Shown: positions 45,193-55,424, counted from the stretch's first letter. The stretch: DNA of 64,000 nucleotides from Tamlana sp. I1 (GCF_015355625.1 NZ_JACLAF010000014.1:62001-126000), one strand, 5' to 3'. Translations and numbers: made by a program. Notes: generated by a model from the sequence alone, not told the origin.

Positions 45193-45321
45193 ATGAGAAT
45201 AGCAACAAATCTACCTGACCTACCTACAGAAAACCAAAGCAAATTCAAAGAATCGATGAGAGATACTGTACAATTTGTGAAAAGCTTATGTTATTTAACT
45301 AAAAAAATATTCATGCTATAG
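45193..45321 (+). CDS. Possible 42-residue small protein
   Basis: A short reading frame starts at ATG and ends six bases inside the 3' end of the convergent ABC gene. The product begins MRIATNLPDLPTENQSKF and ends with a hydrophobic and basic stretch ([14 protein letters not shown]) that could touch a membrane. I recognise no family, and the frame could occur by chance. It is listed because the gap is otherwise empty and the frame is preceded by a hairpin. Confidence 0.25.
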   Translation: MRIATNLPDLPTENQSKFKESMRDTVQFVKSLCYLTKKIFML

Positions 45322-46995
45322 CCCTTTGGGAATAGCATGAATTAATTTTTTAGTGTATTCCTTTTTAGGATGCTCGTAGATGGTGTCTGCATCGTCTAAT
45401 TCTTCAACTTTACCTTTGTTCATAACCAATAATTGATCGGACATATATTTTACAACCGCTAAATCGTGCGAGATGAAAATATAGGTAAAACCAAAATCTG
45501 CTTTTAAAGAATTTAGCAGGTTTAAAACTTGTGCTTGAACCGAAATATCTAGTGCCGAAACAGACTCGTCGCAAACAATTAATTTGGGTTGTAAAGCAAT
45601 GGTTCTAGCAATGCCAATACGTTGGCGTTGTCCGCCCGAAAACTCATGAGGATATCTGTTAAAATAGTCTTCAGATAAACCTACCTTATTTAAAATATCA
45701 ATAGTTTGCGCTTTGCGTTCTTCATCCGAATTATAAAGTTTATGTACCTTCATAGGTTCCATAATGGCTTCTCCAACAGGCATTCTCGGATTTAAAGACG
45801 AATAAGGGTCTTGAAATATAATTTGAATGTCTTTTCGAAGTTTCCGAGTTTCAGATTTCGATAATTTGGTAATATCAATGCCTTTATACAGTATTTTTCC
45901 TGCAGTTGCTTTATCTAATTGCAGAATGGCATTTCCTAGCGTCGATTTTCCGCAGCCAGATTCGCCTACTAAACCTAGAGTTTCGCCTTCATAAAGTTTA
46001 AAACTTACATCGTTTACCGCTTTAAATCCTTTTGATTTAGTAAACAAATTCGATTTTGAAAAGTATTCCTTTTCAACATTAATCACTTCCAATAAAGGGG
46101 TTTTGCTGTACAGTTTTTCATGATTTTTTTGACGTTCCTCAGTCGTTACAATAGCTTTGGAAATGCTGTTATTTAAAAAATCTTTTATAGTTGGTAAAAC
46201 TTTTAAGCGCGTATCTAACGACGGGCGGGCGCTAATTAAGGCTTTCGTGTAATTGTGCTGCGGGTTTTTAAAAATGCTAGCCACTAAACCTTGTTCTACA
46301 ATATCGCCTTTATACATGACTAAAACACGGTCGGCAATTTCAGAAATTAAAGCTAAATCATGTGTGATAAATATAATGCTCATTTTAGTTTGAGCCTGTA
46401 ATTCTTTTAATAGAAGAATAATGTCTTTTTGTACTGTTACATCTAGCGCTGTTGTAGGTTCGTCGGCAATTAAAACATCGGGTTTACAAGCAATAGCCAT
46501 AGCAATCATGACCCGTTGTTTTTGTCCGCCAGAAATTTCATGGGGGTAGGCGTTAAACACACGTTCGGGTTCAGGGAGTTTTACTTTTTCAAACAGGGCA
46601 ATGGTTTCGCTTTTAGCCGTTTTATTTGAAATATGTGTGTGTTCTAATAAAATTTCTAAAAGTTGTTTTCCGCAGGTCATTGAAGGGTTTAAAGAACTCA
46701 TGGGTTCTTGGAAAATCATAGCGATTTTATTCCCACGAATGCTTTGAAATTCATAGGAAGGCATTTGCGTTAAATCGTCGTCTTGAAAATAGATTGCCCC
46801 ACTATTAATGGTTGAAATTTTCTTAGGAAGTAATCCCAAAATCGCTAATGAAGACACCGATTTCCCAGAGCCCGATTCGCCAACAATACCTAAAACTTCA
46901 TTTTTATGGAGTTGGTAAGAGATGTTGTGAACCACTTCGTTTTCGCCAAACGAAACACTTAGGTTTTTAACTTGTAAAATTTGGTTTTCCTTCAT
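45316..46995 (-). CDS. Fused double ATPase of an oligopeptide-type ABC transporter
   Basis: The 559-residue protein holds two ABC ATPase domains, like YejF or a DppD-DppF fusion. Domain one (about 5-260) has Walker A GESGSGKS, signature ISGGQKQR and Walker [10 protein letters not shown]. Domain two (about 300-559) has [16 protein letters not shown] and [12 protein letters not shown]. Oligopeptide-specific C-terminal extensions follow each (for example [15 protein letters not shown]). No permease or binding-protein gene lies in this window, so its partner is elsewhere. Its start overlaps the stop of the exonuclease gene (TAATG). Confidence 0.93.
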   Translation of the reverse strand: MKENQILQVKNLSVSFGENEVVHNISYQLHKNEVLGIVGESGSGKSVSSLAILGLLPKKISTINSGAIYFQDDDLTQMPSYEFQSIRGNKIAMIFQEPMSSLNPSMTCGKQLLEILLEHTHISNKTAKSETIALFEKVKLPEPERVFNAYPHEISGGQKQRVMIAMAIACKPDVLIADEPTTALDVTVQKDIILLLKELQAQTKMSIIFITHDLALISEIADRVLVMYKGDIVEQGLVASIFKNPQHNYTKALISARPSLDTRLKVLPTIKDFLNNSISKAIVTTEERQKNHEKLYSKTPLLEVINVEKEYFSKSNLFTKSKGFKAVNDVSFKLYEGETLGLVGESGCGKSTLGNAILQLDKATAGKILYKGIDITKLSKSETRKLRKDIQIIFQDPYSSLNPRMPVGEAIMEPMKVHKLYNSDEERKAQTIDILNKVGLSEDYFNRYPHEFSGGQRQRIGIARTIALQPKLIVCDESVSALDISVQAQVLNLLNSLKADFGFTYIFISHDLAVVKYMSDQLLVMNKGKVEELDDADTIYEHPKKEYTKKLIHAIPKGL

Positions 46996-47708
46996 TATAT
47001 ATGAATAATTTCATCGTCGGTTAAAATGGCATCACCACGTAGTCGTAAAAATATTTGAGCCACAGCTATGGTATCTTTTTCGCAATAGGTTACAATGCGA
47101 TCTATTTCATTTTCTTCGTAATACACCCGATAAACTTCACTCCCATCAATGTCATCTTTTGGCGATGGTATGCCTAAAACATGGGTTAATAATTTTAAGG
47201 AGGTATAGGTTTTAAAATCGCCAAACTTCCATAATTCTAAGGTATCTAAATGCGGAACTTCCCAAGGTTTTTTGCCAAATAAATTGAGTTTATGAGGCAA
47301 TTCGATGTTATGAATAATCATGCGTCTGGCAATATAAGGAAAGTCAAATTCCTTACCATTATGTCCGCAAAGTAAATGTTTTGGGTCGTTAAAATGGGTG
47401 TTTAAAAGGTTTTTAAAGTCTTTTAAAATGTTGATTTCATCACCAAAAAAAGAGGTGGTTCTAAACTTTCTTAAATCGTTATGAATCTTAAAATACCCAA
47501 CCGAAATACAGACTATTTTGCCAAATTCGGCCCAAATGCCTGCACGATCGTAAAACTCTTCAGCCGTATAATCGTCTTTCCTTTGGTATTGCGATTTGTG
47601 TGCCCAAAGGTCTTGTTTTGTTTCGTCTAATTCAGAGAAATGTTGAACTTCCGGAACAGTTTCAATATCAAGAAATAAAATATTTTCAAGATTTAGTTTT
47701 CTAATCAT
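46995..47708 (-). CDS. PolB-like 3'-5' exonuclease (RNase H fold)
   Basis: The 237-residue protein has the DEDD exonuclease pattern: LFLDIETVPEV (D-x-E, near residue 14), LLCGHNGKEFDFPYIARRMI (near 110-130) and YCEKDTIAVAQIFLRL (near 205-220). It resembles the stand-alone PolB exonuclease-like family with no polymerase part. It should remove 3' nucleotides from DNA or RNA; the exact substrate is unknown. The start overlaps the upstream serine hydrolase by 8 bases and the stop overlaps the ABC gene start, so it lies in one transcript with them. Confidence 0.88.
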   Translation of the reverse strand: MIRKLNLENILFLDIETVPEVQHFSELDETKQDLWAHKSQYQRKDDYTAEEFYDRAGIWAEFGKIVCISVGYFKIHNDLRKFRTTSFFGDEINILKDFKNLLNTHFNDPKHLLCGHNGKEFDFPYIARRMIIHNIELPHKLNLFGKKPWEVPHLDTLELWKFGDFKTYTSLKLLTHVLGIPSPKDDIDGSEVYRVYYEENEIDRIVTYCEKDTIAVAQIFLRLRGDAILTDDEIIHI

Positions 47709-48849
47709 TACCTAACATTTTATAGGCTTCTTCAATATAAACATCTTGGTCTTTAGTGAAGTGTGTGGTGCCTTCATCATCGGAGGTTCTTTGTCCAAGC
47801 CTCACAATTATTACATTGTCGTCTGGCTCGACCATAACCAATTGGCTGTGGTGCCCTAACATCATAAAAAATTTTTTGCCTTCATGCTTTCGCAACCACC
47901 AACCGTAACCGTATTCTGGACTTTCTTTAAAGCGAGGACGAATTGATTTTGCTACATAAGCAGAATCTAAAAGTTGTTTGCCTTGCCATTTTCCGTGGTC
48001 TTTGTAAAGTTTTCCAAAGCGTGCAAAATCTCTTGCATTACTAGAAATACAACAGAATGTTTTTGCCAAACGGTGTTCTTTACCATCCAATTGCCATAAA
48101 GCATCTTGAGCGGCTCCCATAGGTTTCCAAAAGTTTTCCGAAAGGTAAGCTGCAAGTGGTTGTCCTGTTGCTTTTTGAATAATCATGCCCAATAATTCGG
48201 TGTTCCCGCTTAAATACTCAAAGGATTTTCCTGGGGCTTCAATAACTTTTTGTTTTAAAATGGCTTTGGCTAAATTACTATCATAATTGGCTCTAGCGGT
48301 AACTGAAAACGGACTACTATAATGTTCAACCCAGTCTAAACCCGATGCCATAGACGCTAAATCGCCAACCGTAGTTTTGGCATAGTTGTATTGCGGATAA
48401 AAATCGCTAATAGGCTGGTCTAAACTTTTAATGTGCCCTTGCATAATGGCCTTTCCTAGTAAAGCTGTGGTAATGCTTTTCGCCATAGAAAAGGAGTTTG
48501 TTTTCGAGGCATCGCTATATTCTGGCGCATACCATTCGTAATAAATACTGTCGTTTTTAATTATTAAATAGGCTACAGTACCTAATTTGTCATTAAAAGT
48601 GTTAAGTCTTTCAGTAGATTCTACAGTGTTATAATTTTTATGAAGGGGCCATGGTGAAATGTCGTTTCCTTTTTTAATAGTGTCGTTTTCAAAATAAGGA
48701 TAGTCGTCAATAAAAACGGTTTTATGTCCTGTGAAATATACAATTCTAGCACCTCTAAGGATGTAGCCATAATCGAAAACATATAGAAGAACAACACAAG
48801 TAAGGATGGCGATTAACAACCATTTAAAGAGGTTTTTTAGGAATTTCAT
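47701..48849 (-). CDS. Serine hydrolase of the beta-lactamase/class C PBP family
   Basis: The 382-residue product has an N-terminal membrane helix (about 8-27) and a beta-lactamase-fold domain. The active-site S-x-x-K is in NSFSMAKSITT (near residue 125). The Y-x-N-type motif lies around FEYLSGNTELLG, and a third-motif region lies around FFMMLGHHSQLVMV. Such proteins include esterases, D-aminopeptidases and peptidoglycan-processing enzymes; true beta-lactamase activity is unlikely. The topology puts it in the periplasm. It begins the group with the exonuclease and ABC ATPase genes. Confidence 0.87.
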   Translation of the reverse strand: MKFLKNLFKWLLIAILTCVVLLYVFDYGYILRGARIVYFTGHKTVFIDDYPYFENDTIKKGNDISPWPLHKNYNTVESTERLNTFNDKLGTVAYLIIKNDSIYYEWYAPEYSDASKTNSFSMAKSITTALLGKAIMQGHIKSLDQPISDFYPQYNYAKTTVGDLASMASGLDWVEHYSSPFSVTARANYDSNLAKAILKQKVIEAPGKSFEYLSGNTELLGMIIQKATGQPLAAYLSENFWKPMGAAQDALWQLDGKEHRLAKTFCCISSNARDFARFGKLYKDHGKWQGKQLLDSAYVAKSIRPRFKESPEYGYGWWLRKHEGKKFFMMLGHHSQLVMVEPDDNVIIVRLGQRTSDDEGTTHFTKDQDVYIEEAYKMLGND

Positions 48850-48923
48850 AAAAATTATTTTTAGTTGAAATAAATATAGGAAAAATTTTATCTTAAGTTG
48901 TTAGTCCCCGATTTTATCTTCTT

Positions 48924-49397
48924 TTAGAAAAGTGTGTGTTGTTTGTTAGGGCTTTCATGATTTAAAAGCCATTGTTTTCGGTGTAAACCGCCTGCGTAGC
49001 CTGTTAAACTTCCGTTAGTTCCAATAACCCGATGGCAGGGTGTAATAATCCAAATCGGATTTTTAGCATTGGCATTGGCCACGGCTCGAATGGCTTTAAC
49101 ATCACCCAACTGTTTGGATAATTCGAGATAAGATAGGCTTTTTCCGAATGGAATTTGTTCCAATTGTTTCCATACCCGCTTTTGAAAATCGCTGCCTTGC
49201 GGATTTAATTCTAAACTAAATTGTTGGCGTTCGCCTTGAAAATATTCCTTAAGCTGAGTCGCACAATCTTCGAGTTCAATAGGAATAACATCCGTAATTT
49301 TTTCTTCAGAATTAAGTATAGTTACAGAAGTAATTCCCTCTGCATTTCCTGTGATTTTAGTGTAGCCTAATGGCGATTTTATAATGCAGGTTTCCAC
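48924..49397 (-). CDS. ogt: Methylated-DNA--protein-cysteine methyltransferase
   Basis: The 157-residue protein repairs O6-alkylguanine by moving the alkyl group to its own Cys. The active site is the PCHRVIGTNGSLTGYAGG motif (near residue 122), preceded by the DNA-binding helix-turn-helix (FQKRVWKQLEQIPFGKSLSY). The N-terminal domain is short, as in Ogt rather than Ada. The start is GTG, overlapping the TAG stop of the CNNM-type gene (TAGTG), so the pair is translationally coupled. Confidence 0.95.
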   Translation of the reverse strand: METCIIKSPLGYTKITGNAEGITSVTILNSEEKITDVIPIELEDCATQLKEYFQGERQQFSLELNPQGSDFQKRVWKQLEQIPFGKSLSYLELSKQLGDVKAIRAVANANAKNPIWIITPCHRVIGTNGSLTGYAGGLHRKQWLLNHESPNKQHTLF

Positions 49398-50485
49398 TAT
49401 TCTGGAGGCGTATTTTCATCATTATATAACCCCAGTTTTTTGGCGCGTATTTCCCAGCTTTTTCGTGCCAAATGTTGCAGGTCTGAAACATTATCGCTTT
49501 CGTCCATAATCTCTAAACCTAGAAGGGTTTCAATCACGTCTTCCATGGTAACTACACCATTAACAGAGCCATATTCATCTACCACTAATGCCATGTGGTT
49601 ACGACTATCAATTAGTTGATCGAACAAATCGGGAATGGGCATATTACGATCTACAATAATAATATTTCGCTTTAATTCGGATAGTTTTTTAGAGCCATTA
49701 TCGAGTGCCATTTCTTTAAAAACTTCATCCTTTAGTACAAGGCCTTTAATATTGTCGGGCTCGTCAACATACACAGGGATTCTAGAAAAACGTAGATTTA
49801 AATTTTTATTGAAAAATTCTTCAACCGTAGTATTTTCATTTTCGGTTTTAATAACCGCTCTAGGCGTCATGATGTTTTTAGCAAAAACTTCTTTAAAAGT
49901 TAAAAGGTTTTTAATCACCTTACTTTCATTCTCTTTAAAAAGTCCTTCTTCATGGGCTAAATCCGTCATAACCATAAAGCTTTCACGAGTTAATATACTA
50001 CCATGACCTTTACCACCAACAAGTTTTGTGGTAAGTTGTAACAACCATAAAATGCCAGTCCATTTTAAAGGAAATATTAAAATTTTTAAGGCTTTTGTGG
50101 TAAAATTGGCGAGTTGTTTCCAATAGGTTGCACCAATGGTTTTTGGGATAATTTCTGAGGCTACTAAAATTAAAAAAGTCATAATTGCCGAAACAATGCC
50201 CACCGTATTAATGCCAAAAAGTTCAATTTTAAAAGGTAGTTTTTCAGCTTCAATACCAACCATCATAGCGCCTAAAGTATGGGCGATGGTATTTAAAGTA
50301 AGAATGGCAATTAGGGGCTTGTCTACATCTTTTTTTAAGGCCTCTAAAGCTAAGGCGTACGATTTGCCTTCTTGCTTTTTTATGTTTATATAAGTAGGGG
50401 TTACGCTAAGTAAAACGGCCTCGAGTATGGAACATAAAAAGGAAAAAAAGATAGATAAGGTTGCCCAGAGAATTAAAGTGGTCAT
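49397..50485 (-). CDS. CNNM/CorC-type membrane protein with CBS domains
   Basis: The 362-residue product has a DUF21 membrane domain (about 1-165, four hydrophobic segments, LCSILEAVLLSVTPTYINIK and ASEIIPKTIGATYWKQLANF). A CBS-domain pair follows (about 205-330, FAKNIMTPRAVIKTENENTT and MALVVDEYGSVNGVVTMEDV). The family is linked to magnesium and cobalt export or resistance. It lacks the C-terminal CorC/HlyC domain found in longer members. It is the first gene of the pair with ogt. Transport substrate cannot be read from the sequence. Confidence 0.92.
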   Translation of the reverse strand: MTTLILWATLSIFFSFLCSILEAVLLSVTPTYINIKKQEGKSYALALEALKKDVDKPLIAILTLNTIAHTLGAMMVGIEAEKLPFKIELFGINTVGIVSAIMTFLILVASEIIPKTIGATYWKQLANFTTKALKILIFPLKWTGILWLLQLTTKLVGGKGHGSILTRESFMVMTDLAHEEGLFKENESKVIKNLLTFKEVFAKNIMTPRAVIKTENENTTVEEFFNKNLNLRFSRIPVYVDEPDNIKGLVLKDEVFKEMALDNGSKKLSELKRNIIIVDRNMPIPDLFDQLIDSRNHMALVVDEYGSVNGVVTMEDVIETLLGLEIMDESDNVSDLQHLARKSWEIRAKKLGLYNDENTPPE

Positions 50486-50690
50486 TAAAGAGTATTTTGT
50501 TAATAGCTAAATTACAAAATCAAATTAGATTAAGATAAGCTTTTAAAAAAGATCGTATAGTAACGCGGTTGATTAAATGAACAAAAACTATTAACTTAGT
50601 CAAATGAGCTCTTTATTCACTGGAAGACATTTTGATGTGAATTTTAAACTTAAAAAAAGCCATTCCGTTACAACATTCATGTCAAAAATT

Positions 50691-52076
50691 ATGAAAGGAA
50701 CTTTCCTATTTTCTTTGTGTTTATTTTGTGTACAACTGCAGGCTCAAGCAAATTTGAGTGAAATGGAACTGAATTTAATTTCATTAAGTTTAGAGAAGAG
50801 CTACGCCTTAAAAGAGGTAGGATACGATTTATCAATTGATAGTATTACACATAAAGGAATTCGTCAAAATTTTATACCAACACTAGAGTTTGATGCTTCT
50901 TATGGTTATGGTTCTACACGAATTACTGCAGATGTTCCAACCATTCAACTTCCCATTACTGGGCTTAATTTATTTGAAGGCGATACCCAATTTAATGCTA
51001 AAGGAAATATTCTTAACGCAAATCTTACAGCAAAAGCCTTGTTGTTTTCAGGGCTTCAAGTTAGCTATGGGTCAAAAGCATCCAGCAACAAAATAAAAGC
51101 GAAAAACTTTATGCTTTTTAAAGAACGTGCCGATATCATTAAAGATGTTATCGATACTTTTGATAAGATTGAATTGCTTAACCAATCTAAGCATGTTTTA
51201 GAAGCAGGAATATTAAGACTTAGTAAAGAAAAAGAACGGGTGCAAAAGGCGATTAACAATGGGCTAGCAACACCTTATGATCGAGGTAAAATTACCGCTG
51301 CAGAACTTAATTTAGCTTCTAAAAAAACTGAATTATACGGAAATCTGAACCTCTTGTATTTAAAATTATCCATGCTTACAGGCGTTGAAATTTCTAAATT
51401 GGAAGCACAAAAATTTGAGTTAAAACCTTGGCTTGTTAAATCAAATAAAAATACGTTTGTAGATCGTCCAGAGGTTAAAGCTTTAGATGCCTCCATTAAT
51501 GCTTACGATTATAAATTAAAAATGAATAGAAATTTGTTTTTACCCAAAGTACAAGCCTTAGCATCTTTATCATATACCAATTTATTTAATGCCGAATTCG
51601 ATACACCATATACCCTTCCTACAGTAAGTGATCCTGTGAATTTAGAGTTGAATAAATTAGAATTGTTTCCTACTTATTTTGTTGGATTGGGCATGAAATG
51701 GGACATTTTTACTGGACTAAAACATGATAATGAGATTCAAAAAACACGTATAGAAAAAAGCATATCTGAAAACAAAAAGGCAGATGCTATTGAGAAATTA
51801 GAGTTGTTTAATAAGAAAGTTCTAGTGGATTTTGAAGTTAAAAATCAACAAATATTATATAAAGAACAGGAGATGCAAGTGGCATTGAACACTTTAAATT
51901 TAGCCATCAAAAGCTATAAAATAGGCCTAATTTCCATTTCAGACCGATTAAAGGCTGAGACCGATTATCAAGATGTTGTGTTTGAATATTACAAGCTTAT
52001 TGCCGAGCAACGTATGGTGGCGTTAGAGTTATTAATATCAACAGGAAGTTTACAATTACAGAATTTGAACCCATAG
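50691..52076 (+). CDS. TolC-family outer-membrane efflux protein
   Basis: The 461-residue product has a signal peptide (MKGTFLFSLCLFCVQLQAQ) and the coiled-coil and barrel pattern of TolC-type channels. Examples are helix KHVLEAGILRLSKEKERVQK with NNGLATPYDRGKITAAELN, and the second-half repeat YKIGLISISDRLKAETDYQD. I start at this ATG because it begins the signal peptide; the open frame extends 29 codons upstream without coding character. It leads a four-gene exporter operon with the HlyD-type adaptor 4 bases behind it. Confidence 0.92.
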   Translation: MKGTFLFSLCLFCVQLQAQANLSEMELNLISLSLEKSYALKEVGYDLSIDSITHKGIRQNFIPTLEFDASYGYGSTRITADVPTIQLPITGLNLFEGDTQFNAKGNILNANLTAKALLFSGLQVSYGSKASSNKIKAKNFMLFKERADIIKDVIDTFDKIELLNQSKHVLEAGILRLSKEKERVQKAINNGLATPYDRGKITAAELNLASKKTELYGNLNLLYLKLSMLTGVEISKLEAQKFELKPWLVKSNKNTFVDRPEVKALDASINAYDYKLKMNRNLFLPKVQALASLSYTNLFNAEFDTPYTLPTVSDPVNLELNKLELFPTYFVGLGMKWDIFTGLKHDNEIQKTRIEKSISENKKADAIEKLELFNKKVLVDFEVKNQQILYKEQEMQVALNTLNLAIKSYKIGLISISDRLKAETDYQDVVFEYYKLIAEQRMVALELLISTGSLQLQNLNP

Positions 52077-52080
52077 AAAC

Positions 52081-53064
52081 ATGAAAAATAAAAAACAAAT
52101 CTTCATATTGATAATTCCTATAGTGGTAATACTTGTTGGTATTATTGCATTATATATTTTAAAACCCGATAAAGAATCGAACCGTGTTTTTGTGGGTTTA
52201 TTTGAAACGGTTGAAATTAAAGTTGCTTCAGAAATCCCTGGCCGAATAGAATCCATTTACGTAAGCTTAGGTGAGGAGGTTGAAAAAGGTCAGTTATTGG
52301 CAACTATTGAAAGTGATATTTTGGATGCCAAAATTCAGCAAGCCGAAGGTATGTTTAATGCCGCACAGTCGATAAGCGAAAAGGCTAATTCTGGCGCTAG
52401 AAGTCAAGAAGTATTGGCCGCAAAAAACAGTTATAAAATGGCTTTAAGTCAGTATAATTATGCTGAAAAATCTTATAATCGTTTAAAAAATCTGGTAGCA
52501 GATAGTCTAGTTTCTCAACAACAAATGGATGAAGTCACCTTTAAGCGTGATGCCGCATTTGATCAAATGAATGCCGCAAAGTCAATTTATGACATGGCGA
52601 CAGAAGGAGCAAGATTAGAAGATAAGAAAGCGGCTAAAGGACAAATGAATGCGGCGGGAGGTAAGGTCAATGAAGCAAAGGCGTATTATAAAGAACTAGA
52701 AATTTACGCTCCGGTTTCAGGTGAGATATCATCAAAATTGGCTGAAGAAAGCGAAGTTATGCCAGCAGGTTACCCCATATTTACCGTTCAAAAGCTTGAA
52801 ACTATTTATGCGGTAATTCATATTAGAGAAGACTTCCTAAATGATTTTAAAATGGGTGCAGAAATTTCAGGTAAGTTACCCGCTTTTAATAATGATTCTT
52901 ACAAATTTAAGGTGACTTATATTGCGCCCATGGCCGATTTTGCCGATTGGATTCCAACTGCCGATAAAGGCCGATTGGATATGAAAACATTCGAAATTCA
53001 TTTAAAACCTGTTGATAAAATTGAAAATCTACGCCCTGGAATGAGTGTTAATATTAAACTTTGA
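52081..53064 (+). CDS. HlyD-family membrane fusion protein
   Basis: The 327-residue adaptor has one N-terminal membrane helix (about 6-28), a biotinyl-lipoyl-like domain (SEIPGRIESIYVSLGEEVEK, near 45-75), a coiled-coil hairpin (about 85-205) and the second lipoyl half (EIYAPVSGEISSKLAEESEV). It bridges the inner-membrane permeases to the TolC channel. The stop codon overlaps the next start (TTGA). Confidence 0.93.
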   Translation: MKNKKQIFILIIPIVVILVGIIALYILKPDKESNRVFVGLFETVEIKVASEIPGRIESIYVSLGEEVEKGQLLATIESDILDAKIQQAEGMFNAAQSISEKANSGARSQEVLAAKNSYKMALSQYNYAEKSYNRLKNLVADSLVSQQQMDEVTFKRDAAFDQMNAAKSIYDMATEGARLEDKKAAKGQMNAAGGKVNEAKAYYKELEIYAPVSGEISSKLAEESEVMPAGYPIFTVQKLETIYAVIHIREDFLNDFKMGAEISGKLPAFNNDSYKFKVTYIAPMADFADWIPTADKGRLDMKTFEIHLKPVDKIENLRPGMSVNIKL

Positions 53065-54224
53065 AATATTCTATCGTAAACATAATTGTTAGAGAGTTTT
53101 TAATATTAAAAAAAAGACCAGCTGCCTGGGTTTTAATATTGGTAATTCCTACGGTTATATTTTTCTATTTAGGGTATATCTATAAAGAAGGTGGTATTGA
53201 AACTGTAAATATTGCGGTGTTAGATTTAGATCACTCTGCTTTAAGTAGAAAAGTGATTTCAAATGTTGAAGCGGCACCGAAATTAAAAATTATTAAGTTT
53301 TTAAATTCCGATGATAAGCTGGAAGATGTTTTTATTAAATATCCTGAGGTCAAAGGATTTTACGTGATTCCCGAGCATTTTGAAAAACAAATATTTAGAG
53401 GCGAACAGGCTAAACTTTTGGTTTACTCCAATGCATCAAATATTGTTTTTGGAAATTTAATTTATAAGGAAGCCGCAAGTTTTATAAATACAATGTCTGC
53501 CGGAATTAATTATAATGCTTTTAAAACACAAGGAATCCCAAACGAAAAAGCACTAAAAATGATTATGCCTGTAAAGGTTCATGTTAAACCATTATACAAC
53601 TCTTATTATAACTATTTGTTTTATTTGATTCCGGGATTAACTACGGTATTACTTCAAATGTTGGTGTTTTTATTGGCTGCCCGTTCTATAAATTCTGAAT
53701 ATACGAATAACACATATAGTGAGCTTTTAAACCTGGCTAATGGTAAGCTTTTTAATATTATTTTCGGCAAATTATTAGCTTATACCATCGTAGGATTTAT
53801 GGTTGGTGTTTTTATTTTTTCAACTGTACATCCGCTTTTAGGAATTCCAATGAGTCCAAGTACTCTGGCTTTTTTGCCTGTTGTTTTATTATTTGTTATG
53901 GTCAATGCCATGTTAGGGATGATGGTTTCAGCCATTTTTAAAAATGAAGCCATAGCTATGGATGTTTCGTTTGTATATAATTCACCTGCCTTTGTTTTTA
54001 GCGGTTTTACGTTTCCAATTATGGCCATGCCTGCATTTAATATGTGGTACGCACAACTTATACCATATACCCATTTTTTAAGCGCTTTTATAAAAGGAGT
54101 AGAAATGAGTACACCTTTTGTTTTTTTAACACAGCAAGTTATTTATTTGCTTTTGTTTTTAGCCGTGGGCTATATAGTTACAACCACCATATTGTTAGTA
54201 CGACATAAAAAGAGTATGGTATGA
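53061..54224 (+). CDS. ABC-2-type permease (first)
   Basis: The 387-residue permease has an N-terminal membrane helix (about 21-40), a large periplasmic domain (about 45-185) and five further helices. This is the YhhJ/YbhR-type layout (ABC2_membrane_3). The start is TTG, overlapping the adaptor stop, since no ATG is near; the residues after it (KYSIVNIIVREFLILKKRPA) match the family N-terminus. It should form a heterodimer with the next permease. No ATPase gene is present in the operon. Confidence 0.9.
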   Translation: MKYSIVNIIVREFLILKKRPAAWVLILVIPTVIFFYLGYIYKEGGIETVNIAVLDLDHSALSRKVISNVEAAPKLKIIKFLNSDDKLEDVFIKYPEVKGFYVIPEHFEKQIFRGEQAKLLVYSNASNIVFGNLIYKEAASFINTMSAGINYNAFKTQGIPNEKALKMIMPVKVHVKPLYNSYYNYLFYLIPGLTTVLLQMLVFLLAARSINSEYTNNTYSELLNLANGKLFNIIFGKLLAYTIVGFMVGVFIFSTVHPLLGIPMSPSTLAFLPVVLLFVMVNAMLGMMVSAIFKNEAIAMDVSFVYNSPAFVFSGFTFPIMAMPAFNMWYAQLIPYTHFLSAFIKGVEMSTPFVFLTQQVIYLLLFLAVGYIVTTTILLVRHKKSMV

Positions 54225-55390
54225 AAAATTGGTTTTCTATTTTAAAAAATGAGCTTGCGCTTATATTGGAGGACAAAAGTATTTTACTAACATGTTTAGT
54301 AGCTCCCTTGCTTTATGCCATTTTTATAGGCTCTATATATTCTGAAAAAGAAGTAACTGAAATTCCTATTGCCGTTGTAGATTACGACCATTCTAATCTA
54401 TCCAGAAAGGTTTCACAGCTTATTAATTCATCTGAAAAAGTAAACATAAACGGTCATTTTTCAAGTTTGGAAGAGGCCATGTTCTATTTTAATAATTTAG
54501 AGGTGCAAGGGATTGTTGTTATCCCTAAGGGTTTTCAGAATAAAACCATGAATTTAGATGGTTCTCATGTTGAATTGATTTTAAATAACACCAAGTTTTT
54601 AACGTCAAATGAAATAAATAAAGCAGTACAGCAGGTTGTTTTAACCGTTGCTGGAGGCGTACGAATGAGTTATTATGTTAGCAATAAAATACCTTTAGAT
54701 ATTGCGAAACAAAAAGCACAACCGATAATGCCGGTAATTAAATCAATATATAATGCAACCAATAATTATGGTGATTATTTATTGCCTATTTTATTGATTT
54801 TAATTTTACAACAAACCCTAATTATTGGTTTTGGGCAAAGTGTTGTTCATGAATTTAACCACGGCATGTTACAACATATTGAGAGCTATTCGTTTTATGA
54901 TTTTATGCGTGTTTTATCAGCGAAAAGTACTTATTATATCGTGCTTTATGTGGTGTACTTTTTCATTTTTTACAAATTGATATTTCCGCATTTCTTTTTG
55001 GCTTTCAACGGATCTATCGGCTTTCACTTGATGTTAAGTTGCTTGTTTATTACAATCGTTTTATTATACACCATTTTGTTGGCAAGTTTTTTTAAAACTA
55101 CCATTGGTTGGACCGAAATATTAGCATTTTCCACCTACCCCTTATTTTTAATTTCGGGCTATTCTTGGCCTATAGAGTCTATGCCTGAACCTCTTCAGGT
55201 AGTTGCGAATTTGTTACCTTCAACACCTTTTTTTAAAATTTTTAATGCTTTGTCTAATGAAGGTGCACATCTAGTAGATATTACTAAAGAAGTCATGCAC
55301 CTACTTATTTTATTAGCGCTTGGATATATGATGTTGTTTGTCCGATTTAAATTTTTAAAACGAAGAAAGCCTAAAGCAATAACTGATTAG
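54221..55390 (+). CDS. ABC-2-type permease (second)
   Basis: The 389-residue permease is paralogous to the gene before it: same length and layout, an N-terminal helix (ILLTCLVAPLLYAIFIGSIY), a periplasmic domain (about 45-180) and C-terminal helices with SGYSWPIESMPEPLQVVANL. The start overlaps the previous stop (ATGA), so both are made together. The substrate may be a drug, lipid or secreted metabolite and cannot be read from the sequence. It converges with hemB. Confidence 0.9.
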   Translation: MKNWFSILKNELALILEDKSILLTCLVAPLLYAIFIGSIYSEKEVTEIPIAVVDYDHSNLSRKVSQLINSSEKVNINGHFSSLEEAMFYFNNLEVQGIVVIPKGFQNKTMNLDGSHVELILNNTKFLTSNEINKAVQQVVLTVAGGVRMSYYVSNKIPLDIAKQKAQPIMPVIKSIYNATNNYGDYLLPILLILILQQTLIIGFGQSVVHEFNHGMLQHIESYSFYDFMRVLSAKSTYYIVLYVVYFFIFYKLIFPHFFLAFNGSIGFHLMLSCLFITIVLLYTILLASFFKTTIGWTEILAFSTYPLFLISGYSWPIESMPEPLQVVANLLPSTPFFKIFNALSNEGAHLVDITKEVMHLLILLALGYMMLFVRFKFLKRRKPKAITD

Positions 55391-55424
55391 GTTTTGTTGA
55401 AAAATTAAAACAGTGGTATGAATT

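Noticed and set aside
47701..48849. Beta-lactamase resistance gene
   Set aside because: It has the fold and S-x-x-K motif but is membrane-anchored and lacks features specific to true class C beta-lactamases; a generic serine hydrolase is safer.
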